From: Deltaproteobacteria bacterium | GTDB lineage: Bacteria; Myxococcota_A; UBA9160; UBA6930 | Direction of reading: 5' to 3' | NCBI GenBank assembly: GCA_002687015.1 | Contig: NYZB01000188.1 | Coordinates: forward strand, 1-37,714 | DNA: 37,714 nt | In this document: piece after piece, positions 7,566 through 14,676 of the stretch | How positions within the stretch are numbered: position 1 is the stretch's first letter | Layout: every line of letters starts with the position of its first letter | Notes under the pieces: model-generated | The model's database searches: none | What the model was told of the DNA's origin: nothing | The model's input: only the letters and a program-made list of their open reading frames with translations | Made by a program: the position numbers and the translations under genes

Positions 7566-8471
7566 ATGGAGAGTTGGCCGTACCGCGGAGCCCGGGATCT
7601 GCGACTCGTCCAGGAGCTGTGTGCACGGCTCTGGTCGACGAGCTCCTACTGGCACGCGGGAGGTCTGGCCTGGCACCGCTGCTCCCACGCCGATCGCGAA
7701 GCCGAGTGGCCGACCCGCCTGTGGGGCGAACCCGACCGGCTCTCGGCGTGGGCATGGTTGGAGCTGCCCGGTCATCTGATGGCCCAGCTCGACGAGGTGC
7801 ACCCCGAGCTGGCAGCGCAGATCGTCGATTGGTTCGAGGGGACGGCGACCGGCCCCGATCTCCTCGCGACCGTACCCGACGGGTACGAGGTCCTGACCGA
7901 AGCCCTGCGCCGCGCAGGCTTCCGCGAGCGCGAGGATGCGCCCTACTCGCTCGACATGCGATGTGCGCCCTTGGAGCGGAGCGCCGTGGAGGTCCCGGCT
8001 GGCTACGCCTTCCGGCCCGTGACCCGTGCCGAGGTCGGCCGGCGGGTCGGACTCCACCGCGCGATCTGGAGCCGTCTGGCCGACGGCGCTCACGTCACCT
8101 CACGGGTCACGGTGGAGCGCTTCCGCCAGGTGAGCCGCACCTGGCCCTTCCGCCAGGACCTCGACCTGGTCGCTGTGGCGCCCGACGGCTCCTTTGCGGC
8201 TTCGTGTCTCGCCTGGCTCGATCCCGATACGCGCACCGCCGAGCTCGAGCCCGTCGGCACGCACCCCAAGCACCGCGGGCGCGGGCTCGCGACCGCGCTC
8301 TGTGTCGATGCCCTGCAACGCCTGGGGGTGGCGGGTGCGGAAGACGTCACGGTTCATCCCCGGGGCGACCCGGGCTATCCCGCACCGAGACGGATCTACG
8401 AGCGCGCCGGCTTCAAGGTCGTCAACCGGACCCGTATCTTCGAGCGTCTGCGCGACGAGTCGGCCGGCTGA
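7566..8471 (+). CDS. GNAT family N-acetyltransferase (long, two-domain)
   Basis: 301 residues, about twice a single GNAT domain. The C-terminal half holds the acetyl-CoA loop: LEPVGTHPKHRGRGLATALC (the R/Q-x-x-G-x-G/A signature is HRGRGLA), followed by RRIYERAGFKVVNRTRIF. The N-terminal half has degenerate GNAT-like secondary structure without a clear CoA loop, as in mycothiol-synthase-like proteins. ATG 7566 is preceded by GGAGATCC, and TACCCT at 7536-7541 is a likely -10. The acceptor is unknown. Confidence 0.85.
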   Translation: MESWPYRGARDLRLVQELCARLWSTSSYWHAGGLAWHRCSHADREAEWPTRLWGEPDRLSAWAWLELPGHLMAQLDEVHPELAAQIVDWFEGTATGPDLLATVPDGYEVLTEALRRAGFREREDAPYSLDMRCAPLERSAVEVPAGYAFRPVTRAEVGRRVGLHRAIWSRLADGAHVTSRVTVERFRQVSRTWPFRQDLDLVAVAPDGSFAASCLAWLDPDTRTAELEPVGTHPKHRGRGLATALCVDALQRLGVAGAEDVTVHPRGDPGYPAPRRIYERAGFKVVNRTRIFERLRDESAG

Positions 8472-8486
8472 GGAAGGACGGGCCCG

Positions 8487-9005
8487 ATGCGCGGAGAGGA
8501 GGTGCTCGAGATCCGGTGCCCGGGCTGCGAGGGAAGGGCGACCTGCGACGAGCCCTTCCTCTTCTTGAACGAAGCGCCGGGCCCCGAGGAGCAGCGCCCC
8601 ACCCATCGCTGGGGCGGCTGGACCGTCGTCGAGAAGTTCCCATCCCTGGTGCCGTGGCAGGCGCCGCGCGGCTCCGGCCAGTTTCTCGAGTCGGGTGGCT
8701 CGGGCGAGAGCTTCGGCTACCGCCTTGGCTCGAAGGGCGTCGTGCACTGCGCCCGTTGCGTGACGCCGCGAATCCACGAGCTCTCCTGGCCCGGGGATGC
8801 CTACTGGAAGTGGCAGATCCGCGGCGAGACCCTGTGGGCCCGCAACCGCGCCCATGCCCGCAAGATCCTGGACTTCGTCCGGGCCGAGCATCGGCCCCGC
8901 CGGGTCTCGCTCGTGCTGCGCCACATTCCGTCGAGCTTCCTGGCCGCGAAGGTGCGAGACGAGGTGGTCAAGAAGATGTCGGCCTCCCTGGGCAAGGCCG
9001 GGTGA
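8487..9005 (+). CDS. Protein of unknown function with two C-x-x-C motifs
   Basis: 172 residues. Two knuckles, CPGC near residue 11 and CARC near residue 88, could bind one zinc ion as a split ribbon. Between them is an aromatic and glycine-rich region (WGGWTVVEKFPSLVPW). The C-terminal half is basic and helical (WARNRAHARKIL, then VLRHIPSSFLAAKVRDEV). The pattern suggests a nucleic-acid or protein adaptor, but I do not recognise a family. ATG 8487 has GAGGAAGG about 10 bases upstream and lies 15 bases after the GNAT gene, so the two are likely co-transcribed. Confidence 0.75.
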   Translation: MRGEEVLEIRCPGCEGRATCDEPFLFLNEAPGPEEQRPTHRWGGWTVVEKFPSLVPWQAPRGSGQFLESGGSGESFGYRLGSKGVVHCARCVTPRIHELSWPGDAYWKWQIRGETLWARNRAHARKILDFVRAEHRPRRVSLVLRHIPSSFLAAKVRDEVVKKMSASLGKAG

Positions 9006-9106
9006 CCTCGCGTCGGCTCGCCGCCGTTCCGACGGGGCGCTTGCCACCGGATCGTGCACCGCGCGAATGGGCTGGTTAGGTTTGGAGTCCCGCCAGAGGA
9101 ACCACC

Positions 9107-9514
9107 ATGCGCTCCCTGACCCAACGGCTCGTTCTCCTCGCCCTGCTCGGCTTCGCCTGCGCGGGCGCGGGAGGGGAAGACGCAGGGCTCGTGCCGGAGC
9201 TCTGGGCCCTTGCATCGACCGGCGAGCATCGGCTGGCCATCGAGAGGGTCTGCAGCCCTGAGCACTGCGCGAGCCGGGGGCGCCTCGAGTGGCTCTCGAT
9301 CACACCGGAGGGTGAGCGGGTCGTGGAGCAGAGCGCTTCGATTCGCGAGCTCGCGGACGGGGGCTCTCTCTTCGTGCGCAGCGTCTCGGTGCTCGATCTT
9401 CCCGACGGCTCGACGGGTTTCCGCCTCGACGCGATCGACACCTACAGCCACAGCCCGGCGCGGATCCACGTCCTGCCGGGGCCCGCAGGTCGGTATCGCT
9501 TCGAGTCGCAATGA
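9107..9514 (+). CDS. Small secreted protein, probable lipoprotein
   Basis: 135 residues. The N-terminus has two arginines and a hydrophobic core ending in LGFACAG; Cys18 is a possible lipid attachment site, though Phe at -2 is not typical. The mature part is beta-rich, with one close Cys pair (VCSPEHC) and no known domain that I recognise. ATG 9107 is preceded by AGAGGAACC, and a TAGGTT box lies at 9077-9082. It sits 100 bases before the lipoprotein signal peptidase gene, a suggestive but unproven link. Confidence 0.68.
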   Translation: MRSLTQRLVLLALLGFACAGAGGEDAGLVPELWALASTGEHRLAIERVCSPEHCASRGRLEWLSITPEGERVVEQSASIRELADGGSLFVRSVSVLDLPDGSTGFRLDAIDTYSHSPARIHVLPGPAGRYRFESQ

Positions 9515-9602
9515 GGGACCTGCCATGAACGGGCTTCAGAGGCATCGAGCGGGCGCGCGACGGAGGCCCCACGAGGGGCGGGCCCGGATGCCGCGGGTTT
9601 CG

Positions 9603-9608
9603 TAAGGT
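9603..9608 (+). promoter_or_regulatory. -10 box of a probable leaderless promoter (signal peptidase gene)
   Basis: TAAGGT ends 6 bases before ATG 9615, which has no Shine-Dalgarno site. Transcription would begin at or next to the start codon. Three other genes show the same geometry. Confidence 0.45.
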
Positions 9609-9614
9609 CTCCGG

Positions 9615-10130
9615 ATGGGACGCCGACAGGCCTTCGTCTTCGTGCTCCTGCTGGTGACGTCGATCGGCTGCGACCACGCGGCGAAGGAGCTGGCGCGCAG
9701 CGCGCTCCAGGGCGCTGCGCCGATCTCCTGGGCCGGTGACGCGATTCGCTTCGAGCTGGCCCTGAACCCGGGCGCCTTCCTGAGCTTGGGATCGGCCCTG
9801 CCCGAGGCCGTGCGCAAGGCTCTCTTCGTCGGGCTGGTGCCGGTTCTCCTGGCCCTGGTCTGCAGCCTGGCGGTGCGGGCCGGCCTTCCTTCCTGGCTCG
9901 CGCTCGTCGGTCTGGCCCTCGTGGCCGGGGGCGGGCTCGCCAACTGGCTCGACCGCATGCTCCACGACGGCGCGGTCACGGACTACGTGAGCCTCGGCGT
10001 GGGGGGCTTGCGCACCGGGATCTTCAACCTCGCCGATCTCGCCATCGTCGCCGGGGTGGCGGCCTTCCTGCTCGCAGGGGGCGCCCAGGAGCCAGCGGAG
10101 CCCGAGGCGGAGGCCACCCTCGACGAGTGA
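9615..10130 (+). CDS. lspA: Lipoprotein signal peptidase (signal peptidase II)
   Basis: 171-residue inner-membrane aspartyl protease that cleaves prolipoprotein signal peptides after diacylglyceryl transfer. Motifs: D20-x-x-x-K24 (CDHAAKEL), NPGAFLSLG at 51-59, then GGGLANWLDR (105-114), the catalytic D123 in VTDYVSL and catalytic D141 in FNLADLAI. Four hydrophobic segments match the LspA topology (about 7-19, 68-88, 95-110, 139-155). The C-terminal tail is acidic. The loop before the second Asp is somewhat divergent, so this may be an additional LspA rather than the main one. It has no Shine-Dalgarno site; TAAGGT lies 6 bases upstream. Two probable lipoproteins (7172, 9107) lie nearby. Confidence 0.9.
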   Translation: MGRRQAFVFVLLLVTSIGCDHAAKELARSALQGAAPISWAGDAIRFELALNPGAFLSLGSALPEAVRKALFVGLVPVLLALVCSLAVRAGLPSWLALVGLALVAGGGLANWLDRMLHDGAVTDYVSLGVGGLRTGIFNLADLAIVAGVAAFLLAGGAQEPAEPEAEATLDE

Positions 10131-10247
10131 CCGGCCCTCCGGAGCACCGGGCCGCCGGACGGGCCCCAGCCGTGGCGACCGCGTAGCATGTACGCTGAGT
10201 CGGACCCGCGTCTCCACCGCGGTCGTTCCGACGGGAGGACCGTGGAC

Positions 10248-10595
10248 ATGGCCCATGAATACCTGAAGCCCGCCGGGCTCTTCGACAGCCAGAAGTTCGG
10301 CTTCACCCAGGTCGTCACTTCTCCACCCGGCAAGCTGGTCTTCGTGTCCGGACAGACGGCATGGACCGAGACCCTGGAGATCGCGGGTGGTGACGACCTC
10401 CAGGCCCAGACCGCCCAGGCCCTCGAGAACCTGCAGCAGGCGCTGGCCGCGGCCGGCGCCAGGCCGGCGGACGTGACCCACCTGCGCCTCTTCATCGTCG
10501 ACTACAGTGGACAGCGTGGCTACACGCCTGGCTACTACGCCGCGTTCTTCGCTGACCCGGATGGCCTCAAGCTCGAGGTGGCGCACATCCCCTAG
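10248..10595 (+). CDS. RidA-like N-terminal region joined to a VOC-like C-terminus (apparent chimera)
   Basis: 115 residues. Residues 1-86 follow the RidA/YjgF fold: an early VFVSGQTAW strand, a helix with AQTAQALENLQQALAAAGA, then DVTHLRLFIVDY. From about residue 91 the sequence no longer matches RidA, which should continue to the conserved Arg and the IEVEA strand. It reads PGYYAAFFADPDGLKLEVAH, the textbook end of a VOC protein. The RidA enamine/imine deaminase site is therefore incomplete. ATG 10248 is chosen because GGGAGG ends 9 bases before it; GTG 10242 is possible. Most likely a deletion between two adjacent genes, or an assembly join, made the fusion; a working hybrid cannot be excluded. 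Confidence 0.75.
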   Translation: MAHEYLKPAGLFDSQKFGFTQVVTSPPGKLVFVSGQTAWTETLEIAGGDDLQAQTAQALENLQQALAAAGARPADVTHLRLFIVDYSGQRGYTPGYYAAFFADPDGLKLEVAHIP

Positions 10596-10635
10596 CGCTC
10601 TCCAACCGCGGCGGGGTGCCTCCTCCCCGCGGCGC

Positions 10636-10641
10636 TAGCCT
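10636..10641 (+). promoter_or_regulatory. -10 box of a probable leaderless promoter (ABM gene)
   Basis: TAGCCT ends 6 bases before ATG 10648, and no ribosome site lies between. Same spacing as at 9603 and 11749. Confidence 0.42.
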
Positions 10642-10647
10642 CTCTGG

Positions 10648-10953
10648 ATGATCCTCGAAGTCGCCGTGCTCGACGTTCGCGAAGGCGAGGGGGATCGCTT
10701 CGAGGCGGCCTTCGGTGAGGCCCAGGCCCTGATTTGCCGCCAGCGCGGATACGGGCGCCACGAGCTCCGACGTTGTGTGGAGAGCCCCCGGCGCTACCTC
10801 CTGCTCGTCTGGTGGGACACCCTGGAAGACCACACCGAGGGCTTCCGGCGCTCGGCGGACTACCGGCGCTGGCGCGAGCTCCTCCACCACTACTACGAGC
10901 CCTTTCCCACCGTCGAACACTACACGCCGCTGCTCGCCGGCGAAGCGCCGTGA
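10648..10953 (+). CDS. Antibiotic biosynthesis monooxygenase (ABM) family protein
   Basis: 101 residues, one dimeric alpha-beta barrel domain. ILEVAVLDVREGEGDRFEAAF at the start, GYGRHELRRCVESPRRYLLL-VWWDTLEDH in the middle and RRWRELLHHYYEPFPTVEHY at the end give the ABM pattern of strands and helices, including the conserved W-x-x-x-E-x-H motif. Members act on quinones, heme or small aromatics, or only bind them. The ATG lacks a ribosome site but has a close -10 box. The stop overlaps the next start by 4 bases. Confidence 0.85.
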   Translation: MILEVAVLDVREGEGDRFEAAFGEAQALICRQRGYGRHELRRCVESPRRYLLLVWWDTLEDHTEGFRRSADYRRWRELLHHYYEPFPTVEHYTPLLAGEAP

Positions 10954-11591
10954 GGCTGTGGGGGCGGCGCAGCGCCTTCAACGTGCAGAAGGCGCTCTGG
11001 ACCCTCGGCGAGCTGGGGCTCTCCTTCGAGCACGTCGATGCGGGTGGCGACGCGGGTGGCCTCGATCGCCCGGCCTTCCTGGCCATGAATCCCCATGGCC
11101 GCATTCCCGTGCTGGAGGACGGGGACGTCGTGGTCTGGGAATCCCACGCGATCGTGCGCTACCTGGCCGCGCGTCACGCTGTGGGGACGCTCTGGCCCGA
11201 GGATCCCGCCGCGCGTTCCGAGGCGGACCGCTGGATGGATTGGAGCCAGACGACCCTGCAGCCGGACTTCATGGCGCTCTTCTGGGGCTACTACCGGACG
11301 CCGGAGTCCCAACGGAACGAGCAACGCATCGCGGCGGCCGCGCAATCTTGTGCGGCCCACTTCGAGAAGCTCGATGCGCATCTGGCGGGTCGGCGCTTCG
11401 TGGCCGGTGACTCCTTCACGATGGGAGACGTGCCCGCAGGAACCGCCCTGCACCGCTACTTCGAGATGGGATATCTCGTGCCGGAGCCGCCCCATGTGCG
11501 CGCCTGGCACGCTCGACTGGCCGAGCGCGAGCCCTTCCGGACCCACGTGCAGCGGCCCTTCGACGAGCTGCGTGGGCGGCTCGACTTCTGA
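10950..11591 (+). CDS. Glutathione S-transferase
   Basis: 213-residue canonical GST. The N-terminal domain has LWGRRSAFNVQKALWTLGEL, with Ser8 as the likely catalytic residue, NPHGRIPVLEDGDVVVWESH (cis-Pro and the E-S pair that binds the gamma-glutamyl group) and AIVRYLAARH. The C-terminal helical domain ends with FVAGDSFTMGDVPAGTALHR, containing the N-capping box. It conjugates or reduces electrophiles with glutathione in the cytoplasm. GTG 10950 overlaps the ABM stop, so the genes are translationally coupled, which suggests joint handling of a quinone or aromatic substrate. Confidence 0.92.
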   Translation: MRLWGRRSAFNVQKALWTLGELGLSFEHVDAGGDAGGLDRPAFLAMNPHGRIPVLEDGDVVVWESHAIVRYLAARHAVGTLWPEDPAARSEADRWMDWSQTTLQPDFMALFWGYYRTPESQRNEQRIAAAAQSCAAHFEKLDAHLAGRRFVAGDSFTMGDVPAGTALHRYFEMGYLVPEPPHVRAWHARLAEREPFRTHVQRPFDELRGRLDF

Positions 11592-11607
11592 GGGGTGCCG
11601 GTCAGCG

Positions 11608-11706
11608 TCACGCGGACGCCGCACTCCCGGGTGGACCCCGACGCTGCGGTCCCCGCTCGACGCCGAGCCGGCACAGGCGATCGAGGAACTCGTCCAGGCT
11701 GATCAT
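11608..11706 (-). pseudogene. Stub of a DUF2087-like gene
   Basis: The 32-codon minus-strand frame reads MISLDEFLDRLCRLGVERGP before turning into low-complexity sequence and a stop. That opening resembles the first residues of DUF2087 proteins, which continue with a basic PRRxRDR segment and a helical domain; both are absent. It fills most of the 169 bases between the GST and DUF2164 genes. I rate this as the 5' remnant of a deleted gene; a chance match is possible because the conserved stretch is only 20 residues. Confidence 0.4.
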
Positions 11707-11748
11707 GGCCGGAGACGATCGGACCCTCGGAGGCTGCGGTCGCGATGG

Positions 11749-11754
11749 TAGAAT
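11749..11754 (+). promoter_or_regulatory. -10 box of a probable leaderless promoter (DUF2164 gene)
   Basis: TAGAAT, AT-rich against a GC-rich background, ends 6 bases before ATG 11761. No Shine-Dalgarno site is present. Confidence 0.48.
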
Positions 11755-11760
11755 CAGACC

Positions 11761-12009
11761 ATGCAGGGCCCCATGCGCATCCGTCTGAGCGACGATCGGC
11801 GGGAGGAGCTGATCGAATCGCTGGCCCGGTTCTTCGAGACGGAGCTCGACCGTGAGCTCAGCCCCTTCCAGGGGGGCCGGCTGCTCGATTTCCTGGTGCG
11901 CGAGCTCGGCACGCCGATCTACAACCAGGCCATCCAGGACGCCCGCGGATTCCTGGAGGAGAAGCTCGGCGATCTCGAGGGCGAGTTCTACGAGCCGGAG
12001 GAGCGCTGA
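11761..12009 (+). CDS. DUF2164 family protein
   Basis: 82 residues, full family length. The pattern LSDDRREELIESLARFFETE then GRLLDFLVRELGTPIYNQAI and ARGFLEEKLGDLEGEFYEPE is characteristic of DUF2164, small acidic helical proteins of unknown function. The internal ATG 11773 (MRIRLSD) could also serve as start. The stop overlaps the ATG of the next membrane-protein gene (TGATG), so the pair is coupled. Confidence 0.85.
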   Translation: MQGPMRIRLSDDRREELIESLARFFETELDRELSPFQGGRLLDFLVRELGTPIYNQAIQDARGFLEEKLGDLEGEFYEPEER

Positions 12010-12257
12010 TGTCCCCTGCCAAGGCTGCCGGTCTGGCCTTCCTGGCGACGGCCTTCGCAGCCTTCTTCGTCGACTCCAGCCACGGGCTCTTTGCCCTGCT
12101 CCGGGTGATCTTCTGGCTGATCCTCGCCGCGCACGCGATCGAGGCAGCGGTCTCGCTGCCCAGGCTGCGAGCGGCGCCGGGCTCCACCCTGGGCCACCTG
12201 GCCAAGGTGATGATCTTCGGTGTCTTCCACCTCCGGGAGCTGCCGAAGGCGACCTGA
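12009..12257 (+). CDS. Small inner-membrane protein, DUF1145-like
   Basis: 82 residues with two hydrophobic helices (about 6-24 and 29-45), then AIEAAVSLPRLR and a third amphipathic segment, LAKVMIFGVFHLREL. The spacing of the HAIE motif and the closing FGVFHL resembles DUF1145 membrane proteins; the match is moderate. The start overlaps the DUF2164 stop. No catalytic residue is evident. Function unknown. Confidence 0.65.
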   Translation: MSPAKAAGLAFLATAFAAFFVDSSHGLFALLRVIFWLILAAHAIEAAVSLPRLRAAPGSTLGHLAKVMIFGVFHLRELPKAT

Positions 12258-12304
12258 GGCCAGCCGGGCTGGCGCTCCGGCGCCGCAGGTGGCAAACACC
12301 TGTC

Positions 12305-12940
12305 GTGTTTCCGCTCTGGTCCTGTCTGCTCTGTGTCGCCGCTCTCCTGGTGGCGGAGGCGCGCGGTGCCCGCATCTGGATCGCCGTCGCGAAGCTCGGC
12401 GCTGCAGCCTCCTTCGTGGCGGCGGCCCTTTCCTGGGGTGCGCTCTCGAGCGACTACGGCCAGGTGATGCTCGCGGGTCTCCTGCTCTGTGCGCTCGGCG
12501 ACGCGTTGCTCCTGCCTCCCGGCCGGGGCGTCTCCTTCCAGCTCGGCATCGGCGCCTTCCTGCTCGGTCACGTGGCCTACGGTTGGGCCTTCCTCGGCCT
12601 GCCGAGCCAGGGCGGGGCCCTGGTGGCTGCGGCCGCGGCGCTCCTGGTCTTCGCCGTGGTCGTGCTTCGCTGGCTGCGCCCCCATGTCCCGGCGGACTTC
12701 CGCTTCTCCGTGGGCGCCTACGTCATCGTGATCTCCGCGATGGTCGTGACGGCGGTCGGCGCGGTGGCGGGCGGAGCGCCGTGGGTCGTGGCGATCGGCG
12801 CCATCGGCTTCGCCCTTTCCGACCTCTCCGTCGCCCGTGCTCGCTTCATCTCACCCGGTTTCGTCAATGCCGTCTGGGGGCTGCCGCTCTACTTCGGCTC
12901 GCAGCTCTTGCTGGCCTGGAGCGTCGCCTCGTTCTCCTGA
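12305..12940 (+). CDS. Lysoplasmalogenase (YhhN/TMEM86 family)
   Basis: 211-residue polytopic membrane protein, probably eight helices. Conserved family features: LCALGDALLLPP with Asp in a helix, FQLGIGAFLLGHVAYGWAF with the His, GAIGFALSDLSVARARF with the second Asp, and the final LPLYFGSQLLLAWS. Family members hydrolyse the vinyl ether bond of lysoplasmalogens. The start is uncertain: GTG 12305 is the nearest candidate to the homology, without a clear ribosome site. The last 90 bases overlap, on the opposite strand, the tail of the GNAT gene. Confidence 0.85.
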   Translation: MFPLWSCLLCVAALLVAEARGARIWIAVAKLGAAASFVAAALSWGALSSDYGQVMLAGLLLCALGDALLLPPGRGVSFQLGIGAFLLGHVAYGWAFLGLPSQGGALVAAAAALLVFAVVVLRWLRPHVPADFRFSVGAYVIVISAMVVTAVGAVAGGAPWVVAIGAIGFALSDLSVARARFISPGFVNAVWGLPLYFGSQLLLAWSVASFS

Positions 12941-13399
12941 AGGGTCGCTGGGCCGCCAACGGTACAGGACGTCCGGCTCGCACTCGGGGAGCGGGCTCAC
13001 CCCGAAGGCGACGGCCCGGAAGCCCCGCCGCTCGTAGAAGCGACGCGCTCGCAGATTGCGTTGATGGGTGTAGAGGGAGAGCTCGCGCGGGCTTCGCGTC
13101 AGCGCAAAGGCGAGCAGGGCTCCCCCCACCCCGCGACCCTGCTCCGGCGGGTCCACGTAGAGATGCTCGACGAAGCCCGGAGAGAGCGCCATGAACCCGA
13201 CGGCCCGGTCCCCCTCCACGGCGAGCCACACCTCGTGCTGCTCGAGGATCACCTCGCCGAAGAAGCGCCGGTCGCCTTCTCGCGAATGCCCCATGCGCGC
13301 CTCCAGCCAGGGCTGGACCTCGTCGCGGGAGCGGCGCCACAGGGCGACCACCGGCTCGAGCTCCGCCGGCTGCATGCGACGAATGGTTGGCGCGGTCAC
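12851..13399 (-). CDS. GNAT family N-acetyltransferase
   Basis: 182 residues. TIRRMQPAELEPVVALWRRS opens the domain, VEHLYVDPPEQGRGVGGALL holds the acetyl-CoA loop (Q-G-R-G-V-G), and NLRARRFYERRGF is motif B. The domain ends near residue 152 (DVLYRWRPSD); the last 30 residues read antisense through the lysoplasmalogenase gene and are unlikely to be conserved. The first 24 codons are duplicated at 16464-16537. The ATG lies 11 bases from the stop of the enolase gene upstream on the same strand. Acceptor unknown. Confidence 0.85.
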   Translation of the reverse strand: MTAPTIRRMQPAELEPVVALWRRSRDEVQPWLEARMGHSREGDRRFFGEVILEQHEVWLAVEGDRAVGFMALSPGFVEHLYVDPPEQGRGVGGALLAFALTRSPRELSLYTHQRNLRARRFYERRGFRAVAFGVSPLPECEPDVLYRWRPSDPSGERGDAPGQQELRAEVERQPPDGIDETG

Positions 13400-13406
13400 G
13401 GGGGCT
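13333..13406. repeat. Direct repeat, copy A (5' end of the GNAT gene)
   Basis: 74 bp that match 16464-16537 at 65 positions without gaps, by eye. This copy covers the first 22 codons or so of the intact GNAT gene and a few bases upstream of its start. Between the copies lie the enolase and GMC genes, 3.1 kb apart. Confidence 0.85.
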
Positions 13407-13409
13407 GGC

Positions 13410-14585
13410 TCATCGCTTCACCGCGTGCTTCTCGAGCTTTGCCTCATCCAGCTCGAATCCGAGGCCGGGACGGTCGGGTAGCAGGAGATCCCCGTCCTCC
13501 CAGACGAAGGGCTCCTTCAGGATCTCATCGAAGAAGAGATCCGACTTGTGGATGCTCTCCTGGATCAAGAAGTTCGGGATGGCCGCGTCGAGCTGGAGTG
13601 CCGCCGCCGTGATGATCGGCCCTCCCCACACGTGCGGTGCCATCAGGACGTAGTGGGCTTCTGCCAGCGTGGCGATCTGCCTCCCTCCGGTGATTCCTCC
13701 ACAGCTGCCCAGATCCGGCTGCGCGTAGTGGCAGGCACCGTGGGAGAAGAGGCGTTCGAAGTCATGGACGAACGCGAGTCTCTCGCCCGTGGCGATCGGA
13801 ATCGTCGTACTCGCGGCGATCCGTGCCATTTCTTCTGCGTTCTCCGGCGGGCAAGGCTCCTCCAGCCAGAGGGGATCGTATTTCTCGAGTCGCTTGGCGA
13901 GCCGGCGCGAGACGGAGGGTGTCATCTGGCCATGCGTGCCGATCAGGATGTCGGCCTGCGTTCCGATCGCCTCGCGAAGCGTTTCGATGGTCCGCTCCGC
14001 CTGGTCGTACTCACGAATGGAGAGCTCTCGCGGCGCAGCGGGGCCGGTGTAGGCTACCGGGTCCAATTTCAATCCGGTGAAGCCCTCGCCAACCAGTCTC
14101 CGAGCCGCTTCGGCAACCGCCTCGGGGTTGTCCTTCCAGTTCCCCGTGGTCGTCGCCATGTTGCCTTCGGCGAGGTCGGAGTAGATGTACGTGTAGGTCC
14201 GCATGCGCTCGCGATGGCGCCCGCCGAGCAGGTCGCACACGGGAGCATCGAAGTGCTTTCCGCAGATGTCCCACATGGCGAGATCGAAGGCGCTGATCAC
14301 GCCGGCCGAGAAGTAGCCAGCGTTCTGACTCGTGAGACCCTCGTACATGAGCTTCGTCAGGACCTCGCGGTTCAGGGGGTCCTGGTCCTTCAGGTACCGG
14401 TCGAAGTTGTCGTCCACGAGCTGGGCGAAGGACCGGTCGAGGCCGTACATGCTGAACAAGACGGCGCACTCGCCCCAGCCTACGCAGCCGGTATCCGTCT
14501 CGAGCCTGACGAAGAACCAGAAGACGCCACCCAGGTTGGGCGGCGGTGTCATGACGGCAATGGCCCTTGCGTTCTCGAGCTTCAT
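13410..14585 (-). CDS. Enolase-superfamily (mandelate racemase/muconate lactonizing type) sugar-acid dehydratase
   Basis: 391 residues. The N-terminal capping domain ends near residue 120; then the barrel shows GLKLD (Lys173, Asp175), IGTHGQM (216-221), WLEEPCPPEN (Glu242/243), ATGERL (Glu268), QPDLG (Asp291) and the catalytic His of APHVWGG (His318). This resembles acid-sugar dehydratases of the superfamily, which abstract a proton alpha to a carboxylate with Mg2+. The position where the first metal ligand (Asp) usually stands reads Gly-Thr-His; His218 may take its place. ATG 14585 follows GAGGAGA. The GMC gene, 91 bases upstream on the same strand, probably forms an operon with it: oxidation of a sugar to its acid, then dehydration. 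Confidence 0.85.
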   Translation of the reverse strand: MKLENARAIAVMTPPPNLGGVFWFFVRLETDTGCVGWGECAVLFSMYGLDRSFAQLVDDNFDRYLKDQDPLNREVLTKLMYEGLTSQNAGYFSAGVISAFDLAMWDICGKHFDAPVCDLLGGRHRERMRTYTYIYSDLAEGNMATTTGNWKDNPEAVAEAARRLVGEGFTGLKLDPVAYTGPAAPRELSIREYDQAERTIETLREAIGTQADILIGTHGQMTPSVSRRLAKRLEKYDPLWLEEPCPPENAEEMARIAASTTIPIATGERLAFVHDFERLFSHGACHYAQPDLGSCGGITGGRQIATLAEAHYVLMAPHVWGGPIITAAALQLDAAIPNFLIQESIHKSDLFFDEILKEPFVWEDGDLLLPDRPGLGFELDEAKLEKHAVKR

Positions 14586-14676
14586 GGTAGGTCTCCTCGT
14601 CCTGCAGAGGTCTCGTGGATCTCTCGCGTCTCTCGCACCCCTTCGCGGAGTGGCCGGTGTCCGGGTTCTCTCCTGC

